From Mixophyes australis (taxonomy: Eukaryota; Chordata; Amphibia; Anura; Limnodynastidae), in NCBI GenBank assembly GCA_036250195.1, contig JAVHZZ010000011.1:56828011-56892010 (forward strand): a stretch of 64,000 bases of DNA, read 5' to 3'. Numbering within the stretch: position 1 is the stretch's first letter; every line of letters starts with the position of its first letter. The position numbers and the translations under genes were made by a program. The notes beneath the pieces were generated by a model that was given only the letters and a program-made list of their open reading frames with translations, did no database searches and was not told where the DNA came from. Shown piece after piece: positions 39,202 to 53,513 of the stretch.

Positions 39202-42200
39202 AAAAACAACGCTTTTTTGCATTCTTGTCTCATTTTCTCTTAGAAACAATGATTTACATGAATCCTTTTACATAATTCTCTTTTCTCATGACATTTCTAA
39301 CATTGCCCACAATTATCAACTTGCTAAGTCTTTCTGAGCAGGAGAAATCGCAAAACATAGTCATTTCTTCATTTTAGTCCAAAATCAACGCTTTTTTGCA
39401 TTCTTGTCTCATTTTCTCTTAGAAACAATGATTTACATCAATCCTTTTACATAATTCTTGTTTCTCATGACATTAATAACATTGCCCACAATTATGAACT
39501 TTCTAAGTCTTTCTGAGCAGGAGAAATCGCAAAACATAGTCATTTCTTCATTGCCGGACAAAAACAACGCTTTTTTGCATTCCTGTCTCACTTTCTCTTA
39601 GAAACAATGATTTACATCAATCCTTTTACATAATTCTTGTTTCTCATGACATTTCTAACATTGCCCACACTTATCAACTTTCTAAGTCTTTCTGAGCACG
39701 AGAAATCGCAAAATATAGTCATTTCTTCATTGCCGTCCAAAAACAACGCTTTTTTGCATTTCTGTCTCATTTTCTCTTAGAAACAATGATTTACATGAAT
39801 CCTTTTACATAATTCTTGTTTCTCATGACATTTCTAACATTGCCCACAATTATCAACTTGCTAAGTCTTTCTGAGCAGGAGAAATCGCAAAACATAGTCA
39901 TTTCTTCATTGCCGTCCAAAAACAACGCTTTTTTGCATTCCTGTCTCACTTTCTTTTAGAAACAATGATTTACATCAATCCTTTTACATAATTCTCTTTT
40001 CTCATGACATTTCTAACATTGCCCACAATTATCAACTTTCTAAGTCTTTCTGAGCAGGAGAAATTGCAAAACATAGTCATTTCTTCATTGCCGTCCAAAA
40101 ACAACGCTTTTTTGCTTTTCTGTCTCACTTTCTCTTAGAAACAATGATTTACATCAATCCTTTTACTTAATTCTTGTTTCTCATGACATTTCTAACATTT
40201 CCCACAATTATCAACTTTCTAAGTCTTTCTGAGCAGGAGAAATCGCAAAACATAGTCATTTCTTCATTCCCGTACAAAAACAACGCTTTTTTGCATTCTT
40301 GTCTCACTTTCTCTTAGAAACAATGATTTACATCAATCCTTTTACATAATTCTTGTTTCTCATGACATTAATAACATTGCCCACAATTATGAACTTTCTA
40401 AGTCTTTCTGAGCAGGAGAAATCGCAAAACATAGTCATTTCTTCATTGCCGGACAAAAACAACGCTTTTTTTGCATTCCTGTCTCACTTTCTCTTAGAAA
40501 CAATGATTTACATCAATCCTTTTACATAATTCTTGTTTCTCATGACATTTCTAACATTGCCCACACTTATCAACTTTCTAAGTCTTTCTGAGCACGAGAA
40601 ATCGCAAAATATAGTCATTTCTTCATTGCCGTCCAAAAACAACGCTTTTTTGCATTTCTGTCTCATTTTCTCTTAGAAACAATGATTTACATGAATCCTT
40701 TCACATAATTCTCTTTTCTCATGACATTTCTAACATTGCCCACAATTATCAACTTGCTAAGTCTTTCTGAGCAGGAGAAATCGCAAAACATAGTCATTTC
40801 TTCATTGCCGTCCAAAAACAACGCTTTTTTGCATTCCTGTCTCACTTTCTCTTAGAAACAATGATTTACATCAATCCTTTTACATAATTCTTGTTTCTCA
40901 TGACATTTCTAACATTGCCCACAATTATCAACTTTCTAAGTCTTTCTGAGCAGGAGAAATTGCAAAACATAGTCATTTCTTCATTGCCGTCCAAAAACAA
41001 CGCTTTTTTGCTTTTCTGTCTCACTTTCTCTTAGAAACAATGATTTACATCAATCCTTTTACATAATTCTTGTTTCTCATGACATTTCTAACATTGCCCA
41101 CAATTATCAACTTTCTAAGTCTTTCTGAGCAAGAGAAATCGCAAAACATAGTCATTTCTTCATTGCCGTCCAAAAACAACGCTTTTTTGCATTCCTGTCT
41201 CACTTTCTCTTAGAAACAATGATTTACATCAATCCTTTTACATAATTCTTGTTTCTCATGACATTTCTAACATTGCCCACAAATATCAACTTTCTAAGTC
41301 TTTCTGAGCAGGAGAAATCGCAAAACATAGTCATTTCTTCATTCCCGTACAAAAACAACGCTTTTTTGCATTCTTGTCTCACTTTCTCTTAGAAACAATG
41401 ATTTACATCAATCCTTTTACATATTTCTTGTTTCTCATGACATTAATAACATTGCCCACAATTATGAACTTTCTAAGTCTTTCTGAGCAGGAGAAATCGC
41501 AAAACATAGTCATTTCTTCATTGCCGGACAAAAACAACGCTTTTTTGCATTCCTGTCTCACTTTCTCTTAGAAACAATGATTTACATCAATCCTTTTACA
41601 TAATTCTTGTTTCTCATGACATTTCTAACATTGCCCACACTTATCAACTTTCTAAGTCTTTCTGAGCACGAGAAATCGCAAAATATAGTCATTTCTTCAT
41701 TGCCGTCCAAAAACAACGCTTTTTTGCATTTCTGTCTCATTTTCTCTTAGAAACAATGATTTACATGAATCCTTTTACATAATTCTTGTTTCTCATGACA
41801 TTTCTAACATTGCCCACAATTATCAACTTGCTAAGTCTTTCTGAGCAGGAGAAATCGCAAAACATAGTCATTTCTTCATTGCCGTCCAAAAACAACGCTT
41901 TTTTGCATTCCTGTCTCACTTTCTCTTAGAAACAATGATTTACATCAATCCTTTTACATAATTCTTGTTTCTCATGACATTAATAACATTGCCCACAATT
42001 ATTAACTTTCTAAGTCTTTCTGAGCAGGAGAAATTGCAAAACATAGTCATTTCTTCATTGCCGTACAAAAACAACGCTTTTTTGCTTTTCTGTCTCACTT
42101 TCTCTTAGAAACAATGATTTACATCAATCCTTTTACTTAATTCTTGTTTCTCATGACATTTCTAACATTGCCCACAATTATCAACTTTCTAAGTCTTTCT

Positions 42201-45200
42201 GAGCAGGAGAAATCGCAAAACATAGTAATTTCTTCATTGCCGGACAAAAACAACGCTTTTTTGCATTCCTGTCTCACTTTCTGTTAGAAACAATGATTTA
42301 CATCAATCTTTTTACATAATTCTTGTATCTCATGACATTTCTAACATTGCCCACAATTATCAAATTTCTAAGTCTTTCTGAGCAGAAGAAATCGCAAAAC
42401 ATAGTCATTTCTTCATTGCCGTACAAAAACAACGCTTTTTTGCATTCCTGTCTCACATTCTCTGGTAAACAATGATTTACATCAATCCTTTTACATAATT
42501 CTTGTTTCTCATGACATTTCTAACATTGCCCACAATTATCAACTTTCTAAGTCTTTCTGAGCAGGAGAAATCGCAAAACATAGTCATTTCTTCATTTTAG
42601 TCCAAAAACAACGCTTTTTTGCATTCCTGTCTCACTTTCTCTTAGAAACTATGATTTACATCAATCCTTTTACATAATTCTTGTTTCTCATGACATTTCT
42701 AACATTGCCCACAATTATCAACTTTCTAAGTCTTTCTGAGCAGGAGAAATCGCAAAACATAGTCATTTCTTCATTTTAGTCCAAAAACAACGCTTTTTTG
42801 CATTCCTGTCTCACTTTCTCTTAGAAACTATGATTTACATCAATCCTTTTACATAATTCTTGTTTCTCATGACATTTCTAACATTGCCCACAATTATCAA
42901 CTTTCTAAGTCTTTCTGAGCAGGAGAAATCGCAAAACATAGTCATTTCTTCATTGCCGTCCAAAAACAACGCTTTTTTGCATTCCTGTCTCACTTTCTCT
43001 TAGAAACAATGATTTACATCAATCCTTTTACATAATTCTTGTTTCTCATGACATTTCTAACATTGCCCACAATTATCAACTTTCTAAGTCTTTCTGAGCA
43101 GGAGAAATCGCAAAACATAGTAATTTCTTCATTCCCGTACAAAAACAACGCTTTTTTGCATTCCTTTCTCACTTTCTCTTGTAAACAATAATTTACATCA
43201 ATCCTTTTACATAATTCTTGTTTCTCATGACATTTCTAACATTGCCCACAATTATGAACTTTCTAAGTCTTTCTGAGCAGGAGAAATCGCAAAACATAGT
43301 CATTTCTTTATTGCCGTACAAAAACAACGCTTTTTTGCATTCCTGTCTCACTTTCTCTTAGAAACAATGATTTACATCAATCCTTTTACATAATTCTTGT
43401 TTCTCATGACATTTCTAACATTGCCCACACTTATCAACTTTCTAAGTCTTTCTGAGCACGAGAAATCGCAAAATATAGTCATTTCTTCATTGCCGTCCAA
43501 AAACAACGCTTTTTTGCATTTCTGTCTCATTTTCTCTTAGAAACAATGATTTACATGAATCCTTTTACATAATTCTTGTTTCTCATGACATTTCTAACAT
43601 TGCCCACAATTATCAACTTGCTAAGTCTTTCTGAGCAGGAGAAATCGCAAAACATAGTCATTTCTTCATTGCCGTCCAAAAACAACGCTTTTTTGCATTC
43701 CTGTCTCACTTTCTCTTAGAAACAATGATTTACATCAATCCTTTTACATAATTCTTGTTTCTCATGACATTTCTAACATTGCCCACAATTATCAACTTTC
43801 TAAGTCTTTCTGAGCAGGAGAAATTGCAAAACATAGTCATTTCTTCATTGCCGTCAAAAAACAACGCTTTTTTGCTTTTCTGTCTCACTTTCTCTTAGAA
43901 ACAATGATTTACATCAATCCTTTTACTTAATTCTTGTTTCTCATGACATTTCTAACATTGCCCACAATTATCAACTTTCTAAGTCTTTCTGAGCAGGAGA
44001 AATCGCAAAACATAGTCATTTCTTCATTCCCGTACAAAAACAACGCTTTTTTGCATTCTTGTCTCACTTTCTCTTAGAAACAATGATTTACATCAATCCT
44101 TTTACATAATTCTTGTTTCTCATGACATTATTAACATTGCCCACAATTATGAACTTTCTAAGTCTTTCTGAGCAGGAGAAATCGCAAAACATAGTCATTT
44201 CTTCATTGCCGGACAAAAACAACGCTTTTTTGCATTCCTGTCTCACTTTCTCTTAGAAACAATGATTTACATCAATCCTTTTACATAATTCTTGTTTCTC
44301 ATGACATTTCTAACATTGCCCACACTTATCAACTTTCTAAGTCTTTCTGAGCACGAGAAATCGCAAAATATAGTCATTTCTTCATTGCCGTCCAAAAACA
44401 ACGCTTTTTTGCATTTCTGTCTCATTTTCTCTTAGAAACAATGATTTACATGAATCCTTTTACATAATTCTTGTTTCTCATGACATTTCTAACATTGCCC
44501 ACAATTATCAACTTGCTAAGTCTTTCTGAGCAGGAGAAATCGCAAAACATAGTCATTTCTTCATTGCCGTCCAAAAACAACGCTTTTTTGCATTCCTGTC
44601 TCACTTTCTCTTAGAAACAATGATTTACATCAATCCTTTTACATAATTCTTGTTTCTCATGACATTTCTAACATTGCCCACAATTATCAACTTTCTAAGT
44701 CTTTCTGAGCAGGAGAAATTGCAAAACATAGTCATTTCTTCATTGCCGTCCAAAAACAACGCTTTTTTGCTTTTCTGTCTCACTTTCTCTTAGAAACAAT
44801 GATTTACATCAATCCTTTTACATAATTCTTGTTTCTCATGACATTAATAACATTGCCCACAATTATGAACTTTCTAAGTCTTTCTGAGCAGGAGAAATCG
44901 CAAAACATAGTCATTTCTTCATTGCCGGACAAAAACAACGCTTTTTTGCATTCCTGTCTCACTTTCTCTTAGAAACAATGATTTACATCAATCCTTTTAC
45001 ATAATTCTTGTTTTTCATGACATTTCTAACATTGCCCTCACTTATCAACTTTCTAAGTCTTTCTGAGCACGAGAAATCGCAAAATATAGTCATTTCTTCA
45101 TTGCCGTCCAAAAACAACGCTTTTTTGCTTTTCTGTCTCACTTTCTCTTAGAAACAATGATTTACATCAATCCTTTTACTTAATTCTTGTTTCTCATGAC

Positions 45201-46899
45201 ATTTCTAACATTGCCCACAATTATCAACTTTCTAAGTCTTTCTGAGCAGGAGAAATCGCAAAACATAGTCATTTCTTCATTCCCGTACAAAAACAACGCT
45301 TTTTTGCATTCTTGTCTCACTTTCTCTTAGAAACAATGATTTACATCAATCCTTTTACATAATTCTTGTTTCTCATGACATTAATAACATTGCCCACAAT
45401 TATGAACTTTCTAAGTCTTTCTGAGCAGGAGAAATCGCAAAACATAGTCATTTCTTCATTGCCGGACAAAAACAACGCTTTTTTGCATTCCTGTCTCACT
45501 TTCTCTTAGAAACAATGATTTACATCAATCCTTTTACATAATTCTTGTTTCTCATGACATTTCTAACATTGCCCACACTTATCAACTTTCTAAGTCTTTC
45601 TGAGCACGAGAAATCGCAAAATATAGTCATTTCTTCATTGCCGTCCAAAAACAACGCTTTTTTGCATTTCTGTCTCATTTTCTCTTAGAAACAATGATTT
45701 ACATGAATTCTTTTACATAATTCTTGTTTCTCATGACATTTCTAACATTGCCCACAATTATCAACTTGCTAAGTCTTTCTGAGCAGGAGAAATCGCAAAA
45801 CATAGTCATTTCTTCATTGCCGTCCAAAAACAACGCTTTTTTGCATTCCTGTCTCACTTTCTCTTAGAAACAATGATTTACATCAATCCTTTTACTTAAT
45901 TCTTGTTTCTCATGACATTTCTAACATTGCCCACAATTATCAACTTTCTAAGTCTTTCTGAGCAGGAGAAATCGCAAAACATAGTCATTTCTTCATTCCC
46001 GTACAAAAACAACGCTTTTTTGCATTCTTGTCTCACTTTCTCTTAGAAACAATGATTTACATCAATCCTTTTACATAATTCTTGTTTCTCATGACATTAA
46101 TAACATTGCCCACAATTATGAACTTTCTAAGTCTTTCTGAGCAGGAGAAATCGCAAAACATAGTCATTTCTTCATTGCCGGACAAAAACAACGCTTTTTT
46201 GCATTCCTGTCTCACTTTCTCTTAGAAACAATGATTTACATCAATCCTTTTACATAATTCTTGTTTCTCATGACATTTCTAACATTGCCCACACTTATCA
46301 ACTTTCTAAGTCTTTCTGAGCACGAGAAATAGCAAAATATAGTAATTTCTTCATTGCCGTCCAAAAACAACGCTTTTTTGCATTTCTGTCTCATTTTCTC
46401 TTAGAAACAATGATTTACATGAATTCTTTTACATAATTCTTGTTTCTCATGACATTTCTAACATTGCCCACAATTATCAACTTGCTAAGTCTTTCTGAGC
46501 AGGAGAAATCGCAAAACATAGTCATTTCTTCATTGCCGTCCAAAAACAACGCTTTTTTGCATTCCTGTCTCACTTTCTCTTAGAAACAATGATTTACATC
46601 AATCCTTTTACATAATTCTTGTTTCTCATGACATTTCTAACATTGCCCACAATTATCAACTTTCTAAGTCTTTCTGAGCAGGAGAAATCGCAAAACATAG
46701 TCATTTCTTCATTCCCGTACAAAAACAACGCTTTTTTGCATTCTTGTCTCACTTTCTCTTAGAAACAATGATTTACATCAATCCTTTTACATAATTCTTG
46801 TTTCTCATGACATTAATAACATTGCCCACAATTATGAACTTTCAAAGTCTTTCTGAGCAGGAGAAATCGCAAAACATAGTCATTTCTTCATTGCCGGAC
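39202..46899. repeat. 43-monomer tandem duplication, copy B (7,698 bp)
   Basis: This is a direct copy of 31504-39201, including the inherited seven-T run at 40466-40472. The only difference I found by eye is CTTGTAAACAATAATT at 43190, where copy A has CAATGATT at 35492. Both copies end at an m3 with TTTCAAAG (46843); the array then continues with an ordinary m4 at 46900. The high identity implies a very recent duplication, or an assembly artefact that read coverage would reveal. Confidence 0.93.
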
Positions 46900-47615
46900 A
46901 AAAACAACGCTTTTTTGCATTCCTGTCTCACTTTCTCTTAGAAACAATGATTTACATCAATCCTTTTACATAATTCTTGTTTCTCATGACATTTCTAACA
47001 TTGCCCACACTTATCAACTTTCTAAGTCTTTCTGAGCACGAGAAATCGCAAAATATAGTAATTTCTTCATTGCCGTCCAAAAACAACGCTTTTTTGCATT
47101 TCTGTCTCATTTTCTCTTAGAAACAATGATTTACATGAATCCTTTTACATAATTCTTGTTTCTCATGACATTTCTAACATTGCCCACAATTATCAACTTG
47201 CTAAGTCTTTCTGAGCAGGAGAAATCGCAAAACATAGTCATTTCTTCATTGCCGTCCAAAAACAACGCTTTTTTGCATTCCTGTCTCACTTTCTCTTAGA
47301 AACAATGATTTACATCAATCCTTTTACATAATTCTTGTTTCTCATGACATTTCTAACATTGCCCACAATTATCAACTTTCTAAGTCTTTCTGAGCAGGAG
47401 AAATTGCAAAACATAGTCATTTCTTCATTGCCGTCCAAAAACAACGCTTTTTTGCTTTTCTGTCTCACTTTCTCTTAGAAACAATGATTTACATCAATCC
47501 TTTTACTTAATTCTTGTTTCTCATGACATTTCTAACATTGCCCACAATTATCAACTTTCTAAGTCTTTCTGAGCAGGAGAAATTGCAAAACATAGTCATT
47601 TCTTCATTGCCGTAC

Positions 47616-47794
47616 AAAAACAACGCTTTTTTGCATTTCTGTCTCACTTTCTCTTAGAAACAATGATTTACATCAATCCTTTTACATAATTCTTGTTTCG
47701 AATGACATTTCTAACATTGCCCACAATTATCAACTTTCTAAGTCTTTCTGAGCACGAGAAATCGCAAAACATAGTCATTTCTTCATTTTAGTCC
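47616..47794. repeat. CGAATGAC monomer, copy 3
   Basis: CGAATG is at 47699, 18,258 bp (102 x 179) after copy 2. It has GAGCACGAG and a TTTAGTCC tail, followed by an AAAATCAACG head. Confidence 0.85.
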
Positions 47795-48510
47795 AAAATC
47801 AACGCTTTTTTGCATTTCTGTCTCATTTTCTCTTAGAAACAATGATTTACATCAATCCTTTTACATAATTCTTGTTTCTCATGACATTAATAACATTGCC
47901 CACAATTATGAACTTTCTAAGTCTTTCTGAGCAGGAGAAATCGCAAAACATAGTCATTTCTTCATTGCCGGACAAAAACAACGCTTTTTTGCATTTCTGT
48001 CTCACTTTCTCTTAGAAACAATGATTTACATCAATCCTTTTACATAATTCTTGTTTCTCATGACATTAATAACATTGCCCACAATTATGAACTTTCTAAG
48101 TCTTTCTGAGCAGGAGAAATCGCAAAACATAGTCATTTCTTCATTGCCGGACAAAAACAACGCTTTTTTGCATTTCTGTCTCATTTTCTCTTAGAAACAA
48201 TGATTTACATGAATCCTTTTACATAATTCTTGTTTCTCATGACATTTCTAACATTGCCCACAATTATTAACTTGCTAAGTCTTTCTGAGCACGAGAAATC
48301 GCAAAATATAGTCATTTCTTCATTGCCGTCCAAAAACAACGCTTTTTTGCTTTTCTGTCTCACTTTCTCTTAGAAACAATGATTTACATCAATCCTTTTA
48401 CTTAATTCTTGTTTCTCATGACATTTCTAACATTGCCCACAATTATCAACTTTCTAAGTCTTTCTGAGCAGGAGAAATCGGAAAACATAGTCATTTCTTC
48501 ATTCCCGTAC

Positions 48511-48680
48511 ACTTTTTTGCATTCTTGTCTCACTTTCTCTTAGAAACAATGATTTACATCAATCCTTTTACATAATTCTTGTTTCTCATGACATTAATAA
48601 CATTGCCCACAATTATGAACTTTCTAAGTCTTTCTGAGCAGGAGAAATCGCAAAACATAGTCATTTCTTCATTGCCGGAC
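48511..48680. repeat. Short m3 monomer, 170 bp (9-bp deletion)
   Basis: CCCGTAC is followed directly by ACTTTTTTGC instead of AAAAACAACGC plus the T run, so 9 bp of the A-rich head are missing. This is the largest indel in the window and explains the 9-bp offset of all downstream landmarks. Slippage between the short AC-containing repeats at the site is a plausible cause. Confidence 0.85.
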
Positions 48681-50828
48681 AAAAACAACGCTTTTTTGCA
48701 TTCCTGTCTCACTTTCTCTTAGAAACAATGATTTACATCAATCCTTTTACATAATTCTTGTTTCTCATGACATTTCTAACATTGCCCACACTTATCAACT
48801 TTCTAAGTCTTTCTGAGCACGAGAAATCGCAAAATATAGTCATTTCTTCATTGCCGTCCAAAAACAACGCTTTTTTGCATTTCTGTCTCATTTTCTCTTA
48901 GAAACAATGATTTACATGAATCCTTTTACATAATTCTTGTTTCTCATGACATTTCTAACATTGCCCACAATTATCAACTTGCTAAGTCTTTCTGAGCAGG
49001 AGAAATCGCAAAACATAGTCATTTCTTCATTGCCGTCCAAAAACAACGCTTTTTTGCATTCCTGTCTCACTTTCTCTTAGAAACAATGATTTACATCAAT
49101 CCTTTTACATAATTCTTGTTTCTCATGACATTTCTAACATTGCCCACAATTATCAACTTTCTAAGTCTTTCTGAGCAGGAGAAATTGCAAAACATAGTCA
49201 TTTCTTCATTGCCGTCCAAAAACAACGCTTTTTTGCTTTTCTGTCTCACTTTCTCTTAGAAACAATGATTTACATCAATCCTTTTACTTAATTCTTGTTT
49301 CTCATGACATTTCTAACATTGCCCACAATTATCAACTTTCTAAGTCTTTCTGAGCAGGAGAAATCGCAAAACATAGTCATTTCTTCATTCCCGTACAAAA
49401 ACAACGCTTTTTTGCATTCTTGTCTCACTTTCTCTTAGAAACAATGATTTACATCAATCCTTTTACATATTTCTTGTTTCTCATGACATTAATAACATTG
49501 CCCACAATTATGAACTTTCTAAGTCTTTCTGAGCAGGAGAAATCGCAAAACATAGTCATTTCTTCATTGCCGGACAAAAACAACGCTTTTTTGCATTCCT
49601 GTCTCACTTTCTCTTAGAAACAATGATTTACATCAATCCTTTTACATAATTCTTGTTTCTCATGACATTTCTAACATTGCCCACACTTATCAACTTTCTA
49701 AGTCTTTCTGAGCACGAGAAATCGCAAAATATAGTCATTTCTTCATTGCCGTCCAAAAACAACGCTTTTTTGCATTTCTGTCTCATTTTCTCTTAGAAAC
49801 AATGATTTACATGAATCCTTTTACATAATTCTCTTTTCTCATGACATTTCTAACATTGCCCACAATTATCAACTTGCTAAGTCTTTCTGAGCAGGAGAAA
49901 TCGCAAAACATAGTCATTTCTTCATTGCCGTCCAAAAACAACGCTTTTTTGCATTCCTGTCTCACTTTCTCTTAGAAACAATGATTTACATCAATCCTTT
50001 TACATAATTCTTGTTTCTCATGACATTTGTAACATTGCCCACAATTATCAACTTTCTAAGTCTTTCTGAGCAGGAGAAATTGCAAAACATAGTCATTTCT
50101 TCATTGCCGTCCAAAAACAACGCTTTTTTGCTTTTCTGTCTCACTTTCTCTTAGAAACAATGATTTACATCAATCCTTTTACATAATTCTTGTTTCTCAT
50201 GACATTTCTAACATTGCCCACAATTATCAACTTTCTAAGTCTTTCTGAGCAAGAGAAATCGCAAAACATAGTCATTTCTTCATTGCCGTCCAAAAACAAC
50301 GCTTTTTTGCATTCCTGTCTCACTTTCTCTTAGAAACAATGATTTACATCAATCCTTTTACATAATTCTTGTTTCTCATGACATTTCTAACATTGCCCAC
50401 AAATATCAACTTTCTAAGTCTTTCTGAGCAGGAGAAATCGCAAAACATAGTCATTTCTTCATTCCCGTACAAAAACAACGCTTTTTTGCATTCTTGTCTC
50501 ACTTTCTCTTAGAAACAATGATTTACATCAATCCTTTTACATATTTCTTGTTTCTCATGACATTAATAACATTGCCCACAATTATGAACTTTCTAAGTCT
50601 TTCTGAGCAGGAGAAATCGCAAAACATAGTCATTTCTTCATTGCCGGACAAAAACAACGCTTTTTTGCATTCCTGTCTCACTTTCTCTTAGAAACAATGA
50701 TTTACATCAATCCTTTTACATAATTCTTGTTTCTCATGACATTTCTAACATTGCCCACACTTATCAACTTTCTAAGTCTTTCTGAGCACGAGAAATCGCA
50801 AAATATAGTCATTTCTTCATTGCCGTCC

Positions 50829-51186
50829 AAAAACAACGCTTTTTTGCATTTCTGTCTCATTTTCTCTTAGAAACAATGATTTACATGAATCCTTTTACAT
50901 AATTCTTGTTTCTCAGGACATTTCTAACATTGCCCACAATTATCAACTTGCTAAGTCTTTCTGAGCAGGAGAAATCGCAAAACATAGTCATTTCTTCATT
51001 GCCATCCATAAACAACGCTTTTTTGCATTCCTGTCTCACTTTCTCTTAGAAACAATGATTTACATCAATCCTTTTACATAATTCTTGTTTCTCATGACAT
51101 TTCTAACATTGCCCACAATTATTAACTTTCTAAGTCTTTCTGAGCAGGAGAAATTGCAAAACATAGTCATTTCTTCATTGCCGTAC
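50829..51186. repeat. Left-domain-type patch inside copy C
   Basis: Two monomers carry CTCAGGAC, GCCATCCATAAAC and then ATTATTAAC with CATTTCTAAC. This set is otherwise confined to the left domain (4.7-4.9, 6.2, 9.9-10.1, 13.2, 16.1, 18.2 and 20.4 kb). At the matching place in copies A and B the sequence reads CTCATGAC, GTCCAAAAAC and ATTAATAAC. A patch of gene conversion or a small exchange from left-type sequence is the simplest reading. Confidence 0.65.
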
Positions 51187-53513
51187 AAAAACAACGCTTT
51201 TTTGCTTTTCTGTCTCACTTTCTCTTAGAAACAATGATTTACATCAATCCTTTTACTTAATTCTTGTTTCTCATGACATTTCTAACATTGCCCACAATTA
51301 TCAACTTTCTAAGTCTTTCTGAGCAGGAGAAATCGCAAAACATAGTAATTTCTTCATTGCCGGACAAAAACAACGCTTTTTTGCATTCCTGTCTCACTTT
51401 CTGTTAGAAACAATGATTTACATCAATCTTTTTACATAATTCTTGTATCTCATGACATTTCTAACATTGCCCACAATTATCAAATTTCTAAGTCTTTCTG
51501 AGCAGAAGAAATCGCAAAACATAGTCATTTCTTCATTGCCGTACAAAAACAACGCTTTTTTGCATTCCTGTCTCACATTCTCTGGTAAACAATGATTTAC
51601 ATCAATCCTTTTACATAATTCTTGTTTCTCATGACATTTCTAACATTGCCCACAATTATCAACTTTCTAAGTCTTTCTGAGCAGGAGAAATCGCAAAACA
51701 TAGTCATTTCTTCATTTTAGTCCAAAAACAACGCTTTTTTGCATTCCTGTCTCACTTTCTCTTAGAAACTATGATTTACATCAATCCTTTTACATAATTC
51801 TTGTTTCTCATGACATTTCTAACATTGCCCACAATTATCAACTTTCTAAGTCTTTCTGAGCAGGAGAAATCGCAAAACATAGTCATTTCTTCATTGCCGT
51901 CCAAAAACAACGCTTTTTTGCATTCCTGTCTCACTTTCTCTTAGAAACAATGATTTACATCAATCCTTTTACATAATTCTTGTTTCTCATGACATTTCTA
52001 ACATTGCCCACAATTATCAACTTTCTAAGTCTTTCTGAGCAGGAGAAATCGCAAAACATAGTAATTTCTTCATTCCCGTACAAAAACAACGCTTTTTTGC
52101 ATTCCTTTCTCACTTTCTCTTGTAAACAATGATTTACATCAATCCTTTTACATAATTCTTGTTTCTCATGACATTTCTAACATTGCCCACAATTATGAAC
52201 TTTCTAAGTCTTTCTGAGCAGGAGAAATCGCAAAACATAGTCATTTCTTTATTGCCGTACAAAAACAACGCTTTTTTGCATTCCTGTCTCACTTTCTCTT
52301 AGAAACAATGATTTACATCAATCCTTTTACATAATTCTTGTTTCTCATGACATTTCTAACATTGCCCACACTTATCAACTTTCTAAGTCTTTCTGAGCAC
52401 GAGAAATCGCAAAATATAGTCATTTCTTCATTGCCGTCCAAAAACAACGCTTTTTTGCATTTCTGTCTCATTTTCTCTTAGAAACAATGATTTACATGAA
52501 TCCTTTTACATAATTCTTGTTTCTCATGACATTTCTAACATTGCCCACAATTATCAACTTGCTAAGTCTTTCTGAGCAGGAGAAATCGCAAAACATAGTC
52601 ATTTCTTCATTGCCGTCCAAAAACAACGCTTTTTTGCATTCCTGTCTCACTTTCTCTTAGAAACAATGATTTACATCAATCCTTTTACATAATTCTTGTT
52701 TCTCATGACATTTCTAACATTGCCCACAATTATCAACTTTCTAAGTCTTTCTGAGCAGGAGAAATTGCAAAACATAGTCATTTCTTCATTGCCGTCAAAA
52801 AACAACGCTTTTTTGCTTTTCTGTCTCACTTTCTCTTAGAAACAATGATTTACATCAATCCTTTTACTTAATTCTTGTTTCTCATGACATTTCTAACATT
52901 GCCCACAATTATCAACTTTCTAAGTCTTTCTGAGCAGGAGAAATCGCAAAACATAGTCATTTCTTCATTGCCGTACAAAAACAACGCTTTTTTGCATTCT
53001 TGTCTCACTTTCTCTTAGAAACAATGATTTACATCAATCCTTTTACATAATTCTTGTTTCTCATGACATTATTAACATTGCCCACAATTATGAACTTTCT
53101 AAGTCTTTCTGAGCAGGAGAAATCGCAAAACATAGTCATTTCTTCATTGCCGGACAAAAACAACGCTTTTTTGCATTCCTGTCTCACTTTCTCTTAGAAA
53201 CAATGATTTACATCAATCCTTTTACATAATTCTTGTTTCTCATGACATTTCTAACATTGCCCACACTTATCAACTTTCTAAGTCTTTCTGAGCACGAGAA
53301 ATCGCAAAATATAGTCATTTCTTCATTGCCGTCCAAAAACAACGCTTTTTTGCATTTCTGTCTCATTTTCTCTTAGAAACAATGATTTACATGAATCCTT
53401 TTACATAATTCTTGTTTCTCATGACATTTCTAACATTGCCCACAATTATCAACTTGCTAAGTCTTTCTGAGCAGGAGAAATCGCAAAACATAGTCATTTC
53501 TTCATTGCCGTCC

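Larger units (their letters stand above)
46900..49754. repeat. 5-mer units, third CGAATGAC module and a 9-bp deletion
   Basis: In order: m4, m5, m1, m2 with AATTGC (47437), the CGAATGAC monomer (47616), two ATTAATAAC monomers with GGAC tails (47795 and 47974), an m5-like monomer with ATTATTAAC and GAGCACGAG (48153), an m2 with ATCGGAAAAC (48332), a 170-bp m3 (48511-48680), m4, m5, m1, m2, an m3 with CATATTTC (49397) and m4. The module order matches 29179-30250. Confidence 0.75.

Noticed and set aside
25264..50691. Five identical 65-codon open frames (25264, 33676, 41374, 49420, 50494).
   Set aside because: They start with TTG, lie wholly inside satellite monomers, and exist only because the m3 variant CATATTTC removes a TAA. 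They are copies of one repeat variant moved by block duplication, with no sign of coding selection.
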